Of a stretch of DNA of 23,185 nucleotides, positions 8,261 through 16,708 are shown piece by piece. How positions within the stretch are numbered: position 1 is the first letter of the stretch; each line of letters begins with the position of its first letter. Source of the DNA: CAYMRB01 sp964392615. GTDB taxonomy: Bacteria; Planctomycetota; UBA8108. Under the pieces are notes generated by a model. That model was not told where the DNA came from. It saw only the letters and a list, made by a program, of their open reading frames with translations, and did not search any database. The translations under genes were made by a program, and so were the position numbers. The stretch is from contig CAYMRB010000114.1 of assembly GCA_964392615.1 (NCBI GenBank), forward strand, positions 1-23,185. Reading direction: 5' to 3'.

Positions 8261-8308
8261 CTCCGACTCCGACTCCGACTCCGACTCCGACTCCGACGCC
8301 GACGCCGA
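8261..8308. repeat. Hexanucleotide tandem repeat between recQ and nikR
   Basis: Six perfect CTCCGA units (8261-8296) are followed by two CGCCGA variants (8297-8308). The array fills most of the 73-base gap between convergent stop codons. The same six-base period suggests slippage expansion followed by point change. It encodes nothing in frame with either gene. Confidence 0.9.
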
Positions 8309-8318
8309 CGCCCCCGTC

Positions 8319-8735
8319 TCAGCCGAGCTCCTCGCCGGTCGAGCTCAGGGAAAGGCCCGCGTGGAGCACGCCCTTCTGCTGGCGCAGCTCGTCGGCGAAT
8401 CGCTCGATCCGGCTGGCCTTGCCCTCGACGATGATGACTTCGAGACAGCAGTGGCGGTCGAGGTGGACGTGCGTCGTCGCGACGACCTCGTGGTGGTAGT
8501 CGTGCTGGATCGACGTCAGCTTTCCCGCGATCTGGTGCGCGTCGTGCTGGTAGAGCAGCGTGACGGTGCCGATCGTCTCCTCGTCCCGCGACCACCGCCC
8601 GCGCACGAGCTGGTCGCGGATCATGTCGCGAACGAACTCCGAACGGTTGGAGTAGCCGCTCTCGCGTACCAGCGCCTCGAGTCGGTCCAACAGCGACTTC
8701 TCGATCGACAGGCTCAGGCGGACGAGTTCGGACAT
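8319..8735 (-). CDS. nikR: Nickel-responsive transcriptional regulator NikR
   Basis: The 138 residues match NikR in length (E. coli has 133) and layout. An N-terminal ribbon-helix-helix (ELVRLSLSIEKSLLDRLEAL...NRSEFVRDMIRD) binds DNA, and a C-terminal ACT-like domain binds metal and forms the tetramer. The square-planar nickel ligands line up fully: His78, His89, His91 and Cys97 correspond to E. coli His76, His87, His89 and Cys95. The start ATG 8735 begins the ribbon; the ribosome-binding site is weak. The frame is open far upstream but that stretch is antisense to the neighbouring gene. No nickel transporter or nickel enzyme is in this window, so its targets lie elsewhere. NikR normally represses nickel uptake when nickel is plentiful. 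Confidence 0.93.
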   Translation of the reverse strand: MSELVRLSLSIEKSLLDRLEALVRESGYSNRSEFVRDMIRDQLVRGRWSRDEETIGTVTLLYQHDAHQIAGKLTSIQHDYHHEVVATTHVHLDRHCCLEVIIVEGKASRIERFADELRQQKGVLHAGLSLSSTGEELG

Positions 8736-8771
8736 CGGCGGCGCTCGCAGGCTCGGTCGGGAATAGATGCG

Positions 8772-8801
8772 AATGTAGCGGGCGACGTCGCGCGGAGTCA
8801 A
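8772..8801 (-). promoter_or_regulatory. Likely nikR promoter with a palindrome in the spacer
   Basis: On the minus strand, TTGACT (8801-8796) is a 5/6 match to the -35 consensus. After 18 bases, TACATT (8777-8772) is a 4/6 match to the -10. Transcription would start about 30 bases before the nikR ATG. The perfect 10-base palindrome GCGACGTCGC (8782-8791) sits inside the spacer, where a bound regulator would block polymerase. It does not resemble the E. coli NikR box (GTATGA-N16-TCATAC). Confidence 0.4.
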
Positions 8802-8936
8802 GGTGCCGAGTCGTCGACATCCGTCGCGAAAAACGGTGGACAGAACCCCCTTGGCGACGCCACGCTGTGCGCGTCGGCGGCGAGAGAGTCGCCGGATGAT
8901 TCTGCCGTCGACCCCACCGCCGAGGTCCCCGCCGCG

Positions 8937-10328
8937 ATGAAACTTAGGTTCCTGGGTGCCGCACGCACCGTGACGGGCTCGTGCCACCTCCTCGAGGTGC
9001 ACGGCAAGCAAGTGCTGCTCGACTGTGGCCTGAAGCAAGGCAAGCGCAAGGAGGCGTTCGAGCAAAACCGCCGCTTCGACTTCGACCCGAAGTCGATTCA
9101 CAGCGTCGTCCTGTCGCACGCTCACATCGATCACAGCGGCCGTTTGCCGCGTCTGGTCGCCGAGGGATTCCGCGGCACGATCTACGCCACGGCGCCGACG
9201 CGGGATCTCTGCGAGTGGATGCTGCGCGACTCCGCGCACATTCAAGAGCGCGATATCGAGTACGTGAACAAGAAGCGCAAGCGCAAACACCAGGCGCCGT
9301 TCGAGCCGCTCTACACGATCCAGGATGCCGAAGCTGCGCTCGAGCAGTTCGAGGGCATTCCCTACGAACACGAAGTCGAGGTCGCGCCCAAGACGAAGCT
9401 CGTGTTCCGCGATGCGGGGCACATCCTCGGTTCGGCGAGCTGCCATCTCGAGATCGAGGAGGGCGACAAGAAACGCGTCCTCGTCTTCACCGGCGACATC
9501 GGCCGCGAGGAGCGCCCGATCTTGCGCGATCCCGTGCCGATCGACAAGGCCGACGTGCTGATCTGCGAATCGACCTACGGCGACCGCCTGCACGAGACCG
9601 AACAGGACGTGCGCGAGCGACTCCGCACGGTGCTGAAGCGCACGATGGAGCGTGGCGGGAAGGTGCTGATTCCGGCCTTCAGCGTCGGCCGTACGCAGCA
9701 CTTGGTGCACCACCTCCACAGCCTGTACGAGGATCGCCAGCTGCCCCCGATGCCGATCTTCGTCGACAGCCCGTTGGCGTCGAACGTCACCGAGGTCTAT
9801 CGCCGCCATGCCGAGTGCTACGACAAGGAAACGCTCGAGTTTCTCGAGAAGCACAAGGATCCGTTCGGCTTCGGACGCCTGACGTACATCCGCGATGTCA
9901 TGGAGTCGATGGCTCTGAACGACCGCAAGGAGCCGTGCGTGATCATCTCGGCATCCGGCATGTGCGAAGCTGGGCGCGTGCTGCACCATCTCAAGCGCGT
10001 CGCTCCCGACCGGCGCAGCACGATCCTTATCGTCGGCTTCATGGCCGAGCACACCCTGGGCCGGCGCATCGTGGACCGCGTCGAGACGCTGAAGCTCTAC
10101 GGTGACGAGTATCCGCTCGTCGCGGACGTCGAGATGATCCCGGGACTCAGCGGCCACGCCGACCGCGACGAGATGCTCGCGTACCTGTCGCACATGAAAC
10201 AGCCCCCCAAGCGCACGTACCTCGTCCACGGAGAGGAAGACCAGGCGCTCGCGTTCGCCGAGACGTTGACCGCGCGCGGCTTCCCGCGCGTCGAGGTGCC
10301 GGTGCCCGGACAGCGCGTCGGGTTGTAG
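8937..10328 (+). CDS. Metallo-beta-lactamase/beta-CASP RNase-like protein
   Basis: The 463 residues match the bacterial RNA-specific exonuclease/CPSF73-like (Ysh1-type) family. The two-metal site is visible: HAHIDH (61-66), His162 in AGHILGSAS, Asp187 in TGDIGR, and SGHAD near residue 407. Beta-CASP features are ESTYGDR (211-217), IPAFSVGRTQ and VIISASGMCEAGR. Such enzymes cut or degrade RNA in the cytoplasm. The start ATG 8937 gives the canonical family N-terminus (MKLRFLGAARTVTGS); the frame is open upstream but has no homology there. It is divergent from nikR across 201 bases. The stop lies three bases from the stop of the convergent FHA gene. The natural substrate cannot be told from sequence. 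Confidence 0.92.
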   Translation: MKLRFLGAARTVTGSCHLLEVHGKQVLLDCGLKQGKRKEAFEQNRRFDFDPKSIHSVVLSHAHIDHSGRLPRLVAEGFRGTIYATAPTRDLCEWMLRDSAHIQERDIEYVNKKRKRKHQAPFEPLYTIQDAEAALEQFEGIPYEHEVEVAPKTKLVFRDAGHILGSASCHLEIEEGDKKRVLVFTGDIGREERPILRDPVPIDKADVLICESTYGDRLHETEQDVRERLRTVLKRTMERGGKVLIPAFSVGRTQHLVHHLHSLYEDRQLPPMPIFVDSPLASNVTEVYRRHAECYDKETLEFLEKHKDPFGFGRLTYIRDVMESMALNDRKEPCVIISASGMCEAGRVLHHLKRVAPDRRSTILIVGFMAEHTLGRRIVDRVETLKLYGDEYPLVADVEMIPGLSGHADRDEMLAYLSHMKQPPKRTYLVHGEEDQALAFAETLTARGFPRVEVPVPGQRVGL

Positions 10329-10331
10329 GCG

Positions 10332-13118
10332 TTAGCGGCCGGTCTGGAACGGCGCCCCGATCGACCCGAAGTTCTGCGTGCCGACCCGGCCGACGTAGCC
10401 GTAGCCCACGCACGTCCAGCGCGCGCCGAGGCCGTTGCGGTGGTGATCGCTCGCTCGGTACCAGCCGCGCACCCAGATGTCCTTCGGATTCGCGTAGCCG
10501 ATCGCGACGTTCTCGCCGACGCCGCCCGTATAGCCTTCGGCCCTCGCGCGCGTCTGCGGCGTGCCGTCGGGGCCGTTGTGCCAGATCCTGCCGGCCTTGT
10601 TGCACTCCTCGCTGTGCTTGCGCGTGGCGCGGCAGAGTCGGGCGTCGATGAAGAGTCGACGCCGGCCCATCATCTCGCGGTAGTCGTTCACGACGACGAC
10701 GTGCGCCTTGTCGCTCTCCGAGACCCGCTCGTCCGTGAGCTCCGCGTTGTACTTCTCGACGGCGCGGTTGTAGTGGTTCTGGTCGGCGTCCTTGCGGTCG
10801 CGAACGAAGCTGCGCAGATCGACGCGCCGGTCGAGGTTGTTGTGAAGATCTTCCAGCGTCGAGTCCGCGTCGCGCTGGAACTCGTGTCGCAGCTCCCGGA
10901 AGAGCTCGTCCTCGATCGTGCGCAGCATCTTTGTCTGCGCGATCGTCTTCGGGTCGAGCTGTACGAGATACGAGCCGGCATTGTCCCAGAGCTCGCGAAC
11001 CTCCGCGACGAGGTCGTCGACCTGCTTTTGGCCGTTCACCACATCGCCCTTGCGCCAATCCGGATGGTTCTCGGGTAGGTAGATCTTGGGATCGTAAATC
11101 ACCGCGAGAGCTGCGGCCCGACGCTTCTCGAGCTCGGCGCGAGCCTTCCGGAGTCGCGCGTACCCGGTGCGCTGGATGCGCTTCATGATCGCGACGACGG
11201 TCTTCGCGTGCACTTCGGCGAGCTCCGCGGCTGCCTGCTGGCGAATCGTCGCTCTCGTCTGACGCGTCAACGCCTTCCCGGCGAGCAGCGCATGCAGTGG
11301 CTCGAAGTACTGGCGCAGCTTCTCGTCGCTGCGCGCGGTCCCGAGCTTGTGGACGAGCTTCTTCGAGCGCGCCAGCGCCTCGCGCTGAGCGATCTGGCGC
11401 AGGTCCTCCCAACCGTAGCGGGTCGAGTACTTGAACCCGCCCTCGGGCACGCGCCCGAGCCCCCGGACCTCCGCCAGCAGCTCGCCGACCAGGACGTCGG
11501 ACACCCCGCGCGGCGCGCCGGTCGAACGCAAATAGTCTCGTGTCAGAGCGTCCGCCTCCTTCGTCAGATCGGCGCGGTAGCCGATCTCCGCAGCGAGGAG
11601 CAGATCCTCGCCGGCGAGGCACTCGTTCGCGAGCGCGACCAGCGTCGCCGGCGGGATTTTGTCGACCCGCACGTTGCGATCGCCATCCCCGACGCGAATC
11701 ACCATATTGGGTCCACGCACGGCGAGGACACGACCCTCGAACTCCGGGAACGCGAACGTCGCCTCGTCGAAACAACCGCCGCGGATGCGCGGCACGAGCA
11801 GCACGCACAGCTGCCCGGCGAGGGTCTTCGGCTCCTCGACGACTTCAGGCGCCTCGCGGCGCCGACTCGCGATTCTCTCCAAGCGCCGCCGCTTGCGCTC
11901 CTCGGCCAACTGCCGTGCTCTCTCACGCTTGGCGGCCTCGCGACGCTCGACGAACGCGCGACGCTCCGACGCGGCCTCCTTCGCGTAGCGCGTGCCAGCG
12001 AAGGTCAGGATCGCCCCGTCCCACGCATCGAGCGCCGCGTCGAACTCGCCGGTCGACTCGAGCTCGGCGATCTCGATCCCCGCGTCCCGCCAGTGCCGGC
12101 CGATCGCCGCCTCCGTCGTCTCCAAGAAGCCGGCCGCCCACAGCGTCGCAGCGCCGGAGTCCGCCGCGATCGCGTCGGACTCCGCCCGCACGACATCGAG
12201 GGCTTCGCCGTAGCGCCTCTCCTCCATCAGCTTCGCGCGCAGCCGACTGAGCGCTTCGCTGCGGTTCCTGATCTCCGTGTCGTGCTGGAGCTGCAGCGTC
12301 GTGATCAGATCCTCGAAGCTCTGCTCGTCGCGAGGCAGCTCGGTGTACAGATGGCGCCGTTGCAGCGTCCTGACCGCGCCGATCAGCTCGGACGTGATGC
12401 GATCCGCCGCCGCGATGCGCGCCTCGATGATCGAACGGTCACGCAACGCCGCCGTCAGCTCGGGCGACATCGGCGGAGCCGGCTCGGGCTCGCGGTTGAC
12501 GTACCAATACGCGATGCCGGCGCAGAGGCCGCCGACGATGACGATCGTGACCAGAGGCCCGACGATGCCGACGAGCCGACGGCGGCGAATGCGCTCGGCC
12601 GCGAGGTTCTCGGCCTCCTCGCGAGCGGCCTCCGCCTCGAGGTCGATGAGGTCGTTGCCGTCGCCCTCCGCGGCGCCGGCCCCGGGCCGGGCGTCGTCGC
12701 TGTCGCTCGCCGCGCTCTCGGAATCGCCGGCGAACTCGGAATCGTCCGGTTCGTCAGCTGAGGCGTCACGCTCCTCCTCGACGGGATCGTCGGCGACCGC
12801 TGTGTCGCTCAGACCGGAGATCTCGACCAGCCTCAGAACGGTACTCCCGACGCGCAGCTCCGAGCCCGCGAGCAAGCGCCCGGCCTTCTGTCGCCGACCG
12901 TCGAGCGCGGTGCCGTTGGCCGACCCGAGGTCGCGGAACAGCGCGCCATCGTCGTCCCACTCGATCGCGGCGTGACGCCGTGAGGCCTTCGGATCGTCCA
13001 GAGTGACCTCGCATCGGGGTGACCGACCGATAGCGACGGGAAACGCGTCGAGCTCCAGCGGATACGCCTTGCCCGCCAGCGGCGACACCTCGAAATGGAC
13101 ACGGGGCTGCATCGGCAC
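10332..13118 (-). CDS. FHA domain - transmembrane - coiled region - CAP/SCP domain protein
   Basis: I start at GTG 13118 because AGGAG lies seven bases upstream; ATG 13112, two codons in, would be 13 bases away. This gives 928 residues. Residues about 5-100 are an FHA domain with Gly31-Arg32, Ser46-Arg47-x-His49 and Asn68-Gly69, the residues that hold phosphothreonine. An acidic linker (about 101-170) and RRRR lead into one membrane helix (about 182-206). A long charged, helix-rich middle follows, then a C-terminal CAP/SCP domain (about 816-928) with HSEECNKAG, WHNGPDG, GENVAIGY and HHRNGLG. The positive-inside rule places FHA in the cytoplasm and CAP outside. It could link Ser/Thr kinase signalling to the envelope (inference). 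No kinase gene is in this window. I do not recognise the middle region. Confidence 0.85.
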   Translation of the reverse strand: MPMQPRVHFEVSPLAGKAYPLELDAFPVAIGRSPRCEVTLDDPKASRRHAAIEWDDDGALFRDLGSANGTALDGRRQKAGRLLAGSELRVGSTVLRLVEISGLSDTAVADDPVEEERDASADEPDDSEFAGDSESAASDSDDARPGAGAAEGDGNDLIDLEAEAAREEAENLAAERIRRRRLVGIVGPLVTIVIVGGLCAGIAYWYVNREPEPAPPMSPELTAALRDRSIIEARIAAADRITSELIGAVRTLQRRHLYTELPRDEQSFEDLITTLQLQHDTEIRNRSEALSRLRAKLMEERRYGEALDVVRAESDAIAADSGAATLWAAGFLETTEAAIGRHWRDAGIEIAELESTGEFDAALDAWDGAILTFAGTRYAKEAASERRAFVERREAAKRERARQLAEERKRRRLERIASRRREAPEVVEEPKTLAGQLCVLLVPRIRGGCFDEATFAFPEFEGRVLAVRGPNMVIRVGDGDRNVRVDKIPPATLVALANECLAGEDLLLAAEIGYRADLTKEADALTRDYLRSTGAPRGVSDVLVGELLAEVRGLGRVPEGGFKYSTRYGWEDLRQIAQREALARSKKLVHKLGTARSDEKLRQYFEPLHALLAGKALTRQTRATIRQQAAAELAEVHAKTVVAIMKRIQRTGYARLRKARAELEKRRAAALAVIYDPKIYLPENHPDWRKGDVVNGQKQVDDLVAEVRELWDNAGSYLVQLDPKTIAQTKMLRTIEDELFRELRHEFQRDADSTLEDLHNNLDRRVDLRSFVRDRKDADQNHYNRAVEKYNAELTDERVSESDKAHVVVVNDYREMMGRRRLFIDARLCRATRKHSEECNKAGRIWHNGPDGTPQTRARAEGYTGGVGENVAIGYANPKDIWVRGWYRASDHHRNGLGARWTCVGYGYVGRVGTQNFGSIGAPFQTGR

Positions 13119-13159
13119 CGTTCGACTCCTTTTGCGCGTGCGTTGAGTGCGGCCTTTCG

Positions 13160-13169
13160 CAAGTACTTG
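13160..13169. promoter_or_regulatory. Perfect palindrome upstream of the FHA-CAP gene
   Basis: CAAGTACTTG is a 10-base perfect palindrome, 42-51 bases before the GTG at 13118. It lies in the 220-base gap after the CRTAC1-like gene, where a promoter or operator would be expected. I see no clear -35/-10 pair, so a role as operator is only a suggestion. Confidence 0.3.
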
Positions 13170-13338
13170 TGCAGACGAGCGAGCCGGTTCGTCCGCTGGC
13201 GAGGCGCGCGAAGGAGTCCATGCCGGAGACCCACATTCGACTGAGCCCATCGAAGCCAGCGGGCGAAGGGACCGTTCGCATGCACAATGGCTCGCAAAAG
13301 GCCACGCTTACCGAGTCTCGCCGCCGCCGGAGGGAACG

Positions 13339-15060
13339 TCAAGATCGCTCCCCGCCGCGGCCTTCGACGACCGTCACGCTCTCGCCGACGCGCGGCGGAC
13401 GGAAGACCTCCACCGACCCGGACGGCCACCGAACGCGGAGGTCATCCACCCGTGTGCCCGGCGCGATCGGTCCGACGCCGAACCGGACCGTCAGCTCGCA
13501 TTGCGACGCCCAGCTCGAGCCCGACCGTACCATGCGCTCCTGCCGCTTGCCGCCGCTCGTCAGGAACACCCGCGCGCCGATCGCTGCGCGATTCAGCCGG
13601 GCTCCCCGCAGACGCACCGTGATCCGGCGCCCCGCGCTGCGGTTCTCGAGGATCGTCGGCGCGGCATCGATGTTGTTGACGACGATATCCGGATCGCCGT
13701 CGCCGTCGAGATCGCCGCACGCCGTGCCGCGCGACGATTGCCGGCGCTTCTCCGCTCCCGGCAAACTCGCCGTGCTGTCGTGGAACTTCCCGCTGCCGTC
13801 GTTGACAAAGACCTGATTGCGCTGGCGATAGCCGACGCTCGCGCGCACGGCGTCGACCTGCGGCGCGATGTGCCCGTTGGCGACGAAGAGATCGAGATCG
13901 CCGTCGCCCTCGAGATCGAAGAAGAAAGTCCCCCACCCGAGGTGGCGGTACGCAGCCGTCCCCAACCCTGCCGGAAACGTCCCCTCGGTCCACAGACCGG
14001 TGTCATCGGCCACGTAGAGCGTGTTCGTATCGTCCTCGAAGTTCGTGACGAAGACCTCCGGTCGACCGTCGCCCGTGAGATCCGCGGACGCGAGCCCCAT
14101 GCCCGCCTGCTCGACGCCATAGTCGTTGTAGGCGAGGCCGAGAAACACGCCGGCTTCGCGGAACCGACGCCCGCCATCGTTCAGGAAGCAGAAGTTCGGA
14201 TTCGTGTCGTTCGACACGAGCACGTCCGGCCACGCGTCGTCGTTGATGTATGCGATGAGAGTGCCTAGGCCGTAGCTCGGCGGCACACTGCGCACACCCC
14301 ACTCCTCGCTGACGTCGCGGAACTTCCCGCCGCCTTCGTTGTGAAAGATGCTGTCGGGCGCCGCTACGAGGCCGCCGGGGCCGCAGAAGATCGGCATGCC
14401 CTTGTACACGCAGCGGTCGGTGCCGCGCTTCTTGCGCGGGTCCGCGTCGAAGCGCAGGTAGTTCGACACGTAGAGATCGACGCGACGATCGCCGTCGAAA
14501 TCGGCGAAGCATGCCGTCTGGCTCCAGCGCGGGTCCTCGGCACCGCTCGACGCGACGCGCTCGAACGTCCCGTCGCCCCGGCCGCGATACAGCACGTTCG
14601 GCCCCATGTTCGTGACGTAGAGGTCGAGGTGCCCGTCGTCGTCGACATCGGCCACGGCCGCCCCGCTGCCCCAGCCGTGGTCCCCGACGCCGGCAGACTC
14701 GGTGACGTCGGTAAACCGCCAGCCTCCGTCGTTCCTCCACAGCTCGTTGCGCGCGGTCTCGTCCGACTCGTCGCCCGGTCGCAGCGGGTCCGCGCCGCAG
14801 CTGACGAAGTAGATGTCGAGATCGCCGTCCTCATCCGCGTCGAACAGCGCGACACCGCTGCCGTTGACCTCGGCGATCCAGTCCTTTTCGGCCGTGCCGC
14901 AGGCGTGCCGGAACGCGATACCGGTGCGCGCGGTGACATCGACGAGCGTGCCGTCGTCGGCCCGGACGAGCACGCAGACGACGACGGTGACCGCTATCCA
15001 CGCCGCTCGCGCGCTCGCGCGGACGCTCGATGGGGGATATCGGATCGCGGGGTTCGGCAT
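13339..15060 (-). CDS. Secreted CRTAC1-like protein with FG-GAP/VCBS repeats and ASPIC/UnbV domain
   Basis: From ATG 15060 the protein has 573 residues with a signal peptide (about 1-34, core AAWIAVTVVVCVLV). No clear Shine-Dalgarno site is present. At least six FG-GAP/VCBS-type repeats carry calcium-loop motifs such as DADEDGDLDIYF, DVDDDGHLDLYV, DFDGDRRVDLYV, DLTGDGRPEVFV, DLEGDGDLDLFV and DLDGDGDPDIVV, which fold as beta-propeller blades. The C-terminus (about 500-560) is an ASPIC/UnbV domain (IGARVFLTSGGKRQERMV, LRVRWPSG). These proteins are exported and abundant in planctomycetes, Verrucomicrobia and Acidobacteria; their biochemical role is poorly known, with adhesion or protein binding suggested. 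The gene is divergent from a secreted TPR gene, 180 bases apart. CRTAC1-type proteins often occur with TPR proteins, so the two may function together. Confidence 0.9.
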   Translation of the reverse strand: MPNPAIRYPPSSVRASARAAWIAVTVVVCVLVRADDGTLVDVTARTGIAFRHACGTAEKDWIAEVNGSGVALFDADEDGDLDIYFVSCGADPLRPGDESDETARNELWRNDGGWRFTDVTESAGVGDHGWGSGAAVADVDDDGHLDLYVTNMGPNVLYRGRGDGTFERVASSGAEDPRWSQTACFADFDGDRRVDLYVSNYLRFDADPRKKRGTDRCVYKGMPIFCGPGGLVAAPDSIFHNEGGGKFRDVSEEWGVRSVPPSYGLGTLIAYINDDAWPDVLVSNDTNPNFCFLNDGGRRFREAGVFLGLAYNDYGVEQAGMGLASADLTGDGRPEVFVTNFEDDTNTLYVADDTGLWTEGTFPAGLGTAAYRHLGWGTFFFDLEGDGDLDLFVANGHIAPQVDAVRASVGYRQRNQVFVNDGSGKFHDSTASLPGAEKRRQSSRGTACGDLDGDGDPDIVVNNIDAAPTILENRSAGRRITVRLRGARLNRAAIGARVFLTSGGKRQERMVRSGSSWASQCELTVRFGVGPIAPGTRVDDLRVRWPSGSVEVFRPPRVGESVTVVEGRGGERS

Positions 15061-15240
15061 AGTCGTCTTGTTCGTTCGCTCGGCCCTCGTCACAATACTC
15101 GCATGGGCCGACCGCGTCCGGGGGTCTGCTCCGCAGCCCTCCGGAGTCGCTTGTCCGGCCGCGGCGGCCCCTGCGCGCGGAGTTGGAGCTGACCGCTGCG
15201 CGGTCGCTCGACTCCGCGGTAACCTCGCCATTGAAACACG

Positions 15241-16707
15241 ATGTTCTCGGCTTGTCTCGGAACCTGGGTTCTGCTCGTCTCATCTTCGGCGACTGCGGCG
15301 CTCGCGCCGTTCCCCGAAGATCTCGACGCGATCGAACGACGCGTCGCCGCCGGCGAGTACGGCGCCGCCCTCGCCGCGCTCGAAGCGCTGCCGTCCGCTG
15401 CCGGCGGCCTGCGGCGCTGGAAACTGCACGCTCGGTGCGCCTGGGAGCTACGCGACTATCCCCGCTGCGAGACGTCCCTGGAGCTCGCCCTGACCTTCGC
15501 ACAGCAGCCCGCGGAGCGCGCCGAGCTGTTCGGCCGGCTCGCGAATGCGCTGACGTTCCAGAACCTGCCGGATCGCGCGTCGAAGGCCGCGGCACGAGCG
15601 GTCGAGCTCCACGACGTTCCGGCCTTGCGACGCGTCGCGATCGCGGTCGGGCTTCGAGCGCGGCGCTACGACTCGATCGCACCGCATATCGAGGCGGTCC
15701 TCCGGCGCGATCCGCGCGACGCGTTCGCGCGCTTCGCGCGGGGCATCGTCCGATCGCGGCGCGGCGATTTCGAACGCGCGGTCGTCGATCTGCACTCGGG
15801 CTTTCGAGTGCCGCACGCCCGGCGCGACGCGCGGTTCGAGTCGGCTCTCGCGCTCGGCAAGCTCGGCCGACATCGCGACGCGCTCGAGCTTCTGCTTGAG
15901 ATCCTCGAGATCGACCCGTGGGACGCCGAGGCGTGCTACCAGGCGTCGCGTCAGGTGCTTCGCGCTCGCGTGCCCGGCGGGGCGCGCACCGCGGCGCGTC
16001 TCAATGCGTACTTCGCCGCTCTGCGCGATGCCGAGGGGCGATCGTCGACGACGGAGCACCTGAGTAACGCGGGCCAGGCGGCGTTGGCGGCGTTGCGAGA
16101 AGCCGACCGCGCCGCGCGACTCAACGACCACGCCACGGCGATCCTGCGGTTGAAGGAGGCGAGCGCTCTGGCACCGGAATCGTTGCGCATCGCCTACTTC
16201 GCCGCGCGCTACTGGACGGCGGCGGGCCTGCTCGCCGAAGCCGAGGCGGCGCTCGAGCGCGCGCGAGCGCCGGCGACCGACGCCGAGAAGGGCGTCTCCA
16301 CGGCATTGCGAGAGGCCCTCGATTCGCAGCGCGCATCGGTCGCTCGCGCGCCACCGGCGCTGGCGACGGCGCTGGGCGCGCTCGCGACCGCCAGCTGGCG
16401 CGACGCAACGCCGCACCTCGAGCGCACGCTGCGCGCCGCGCTATCCGCGGGCGACGATCGGCTCGCCGACCACACGGCGCGCATCCTCTTGGCACATCAA
16501 CCCGACTCGCTTCTCGCGCTGCGGCGGCTCGTCGACCGAACCGCCGCGCCGAGCTTGATCCTGCCCCGACTGCACTACCTCGCCCGGCTCGTGCGTACGG
16601 CCCCTCGGGACGACCGCGCGCGACGGCGATACGAAGGACTCCGCGCCGCGCTCTTCGGACAGGGAGCCGAACAGAAGGGCGCCCGCAACCAGAAAGGAAA
16701 CGATTGA
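15241..16707 (+). CDS. Secreted tetratricopeptide-repeat protein
   Basis: The protein has 488 residues. ATG 15241 is followed by a signal peptide (about 1-20, ending SSSATAALA). The rest is Ala/Leu/Arg-rich helix-turn-helix sequence with TPR spacing, for example YGAALAALEAL, RGDFERAVVDLHSGF, GRHRDALELLLEILEIDPWDAEA and AEAEAALERARA. It is predicted to be a periplasmic scaffold. No catalytic motif is visible. No clear ribosome-binding site is seen. It is the first gene of a tight operon: its TGA (16705-16707) is one base before the GTG of the mechanosensitive channel gene. The exact repeat number needs a profile search. Confidence 0.8.
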   Translation: MFSACLGTWVLLVSSSATAALAPFPEDLDAIERRVAAGEYGAALAALEALPSAAGGLRRWKLHARCAWELRDYPRCETSLELALTFAQQPAERAELFGRLANALTFQNLPDRASKAAARAVELHDVPALRRVAIAVGLRARRYDSIAPHIEAVLRRDPRDAFARFARGIVRSRRGDFERAVVDLHSGFRVPHARRDARFESALALGKLGRHRDALELLLEILEIDPWDAEACYQASRQVLRARVPGGARTAARLNAYFAALRDAEGRSSTTEHLSNAGQAALAALREADRAARLNDHATAILRLKEASALAPESLRIAYFAARYWTAAGLLAEAEAALERARAPATDAEKGVSTALREALDSQRASVARAPPALATALGALATASWRDATPHLERTLRAALSAGDDRLADHTARILLAHQPDSLLALRRLVDRTAAPSLILPRLHYLARLVRTAPRDDRARRRYEGLRAALFGQGAEQKGARNQKGND

Positions 16708-16708
16708 C

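Noticed and set aside
8361..8936. Upstream extension of the metallo-beta-lactamase frame
   Set aside because: The extra 192 codons overlap nikR antisense, and the family N-terminus starts at ATG 8937.
8735..10229. Upstream extension of the nikR frame
   Set aside because: The extra residues are antisense to the metallo-beta-lactamase gene. NikR homology and normal length begin at ATG 8735.
10147..11808. A 553-codon minus-strand frame within the FHA-CAP region
   Set aside because: It is a shifted frame of the FHA-CAP gene with Arg-rich low-complexity sequence and no domain.
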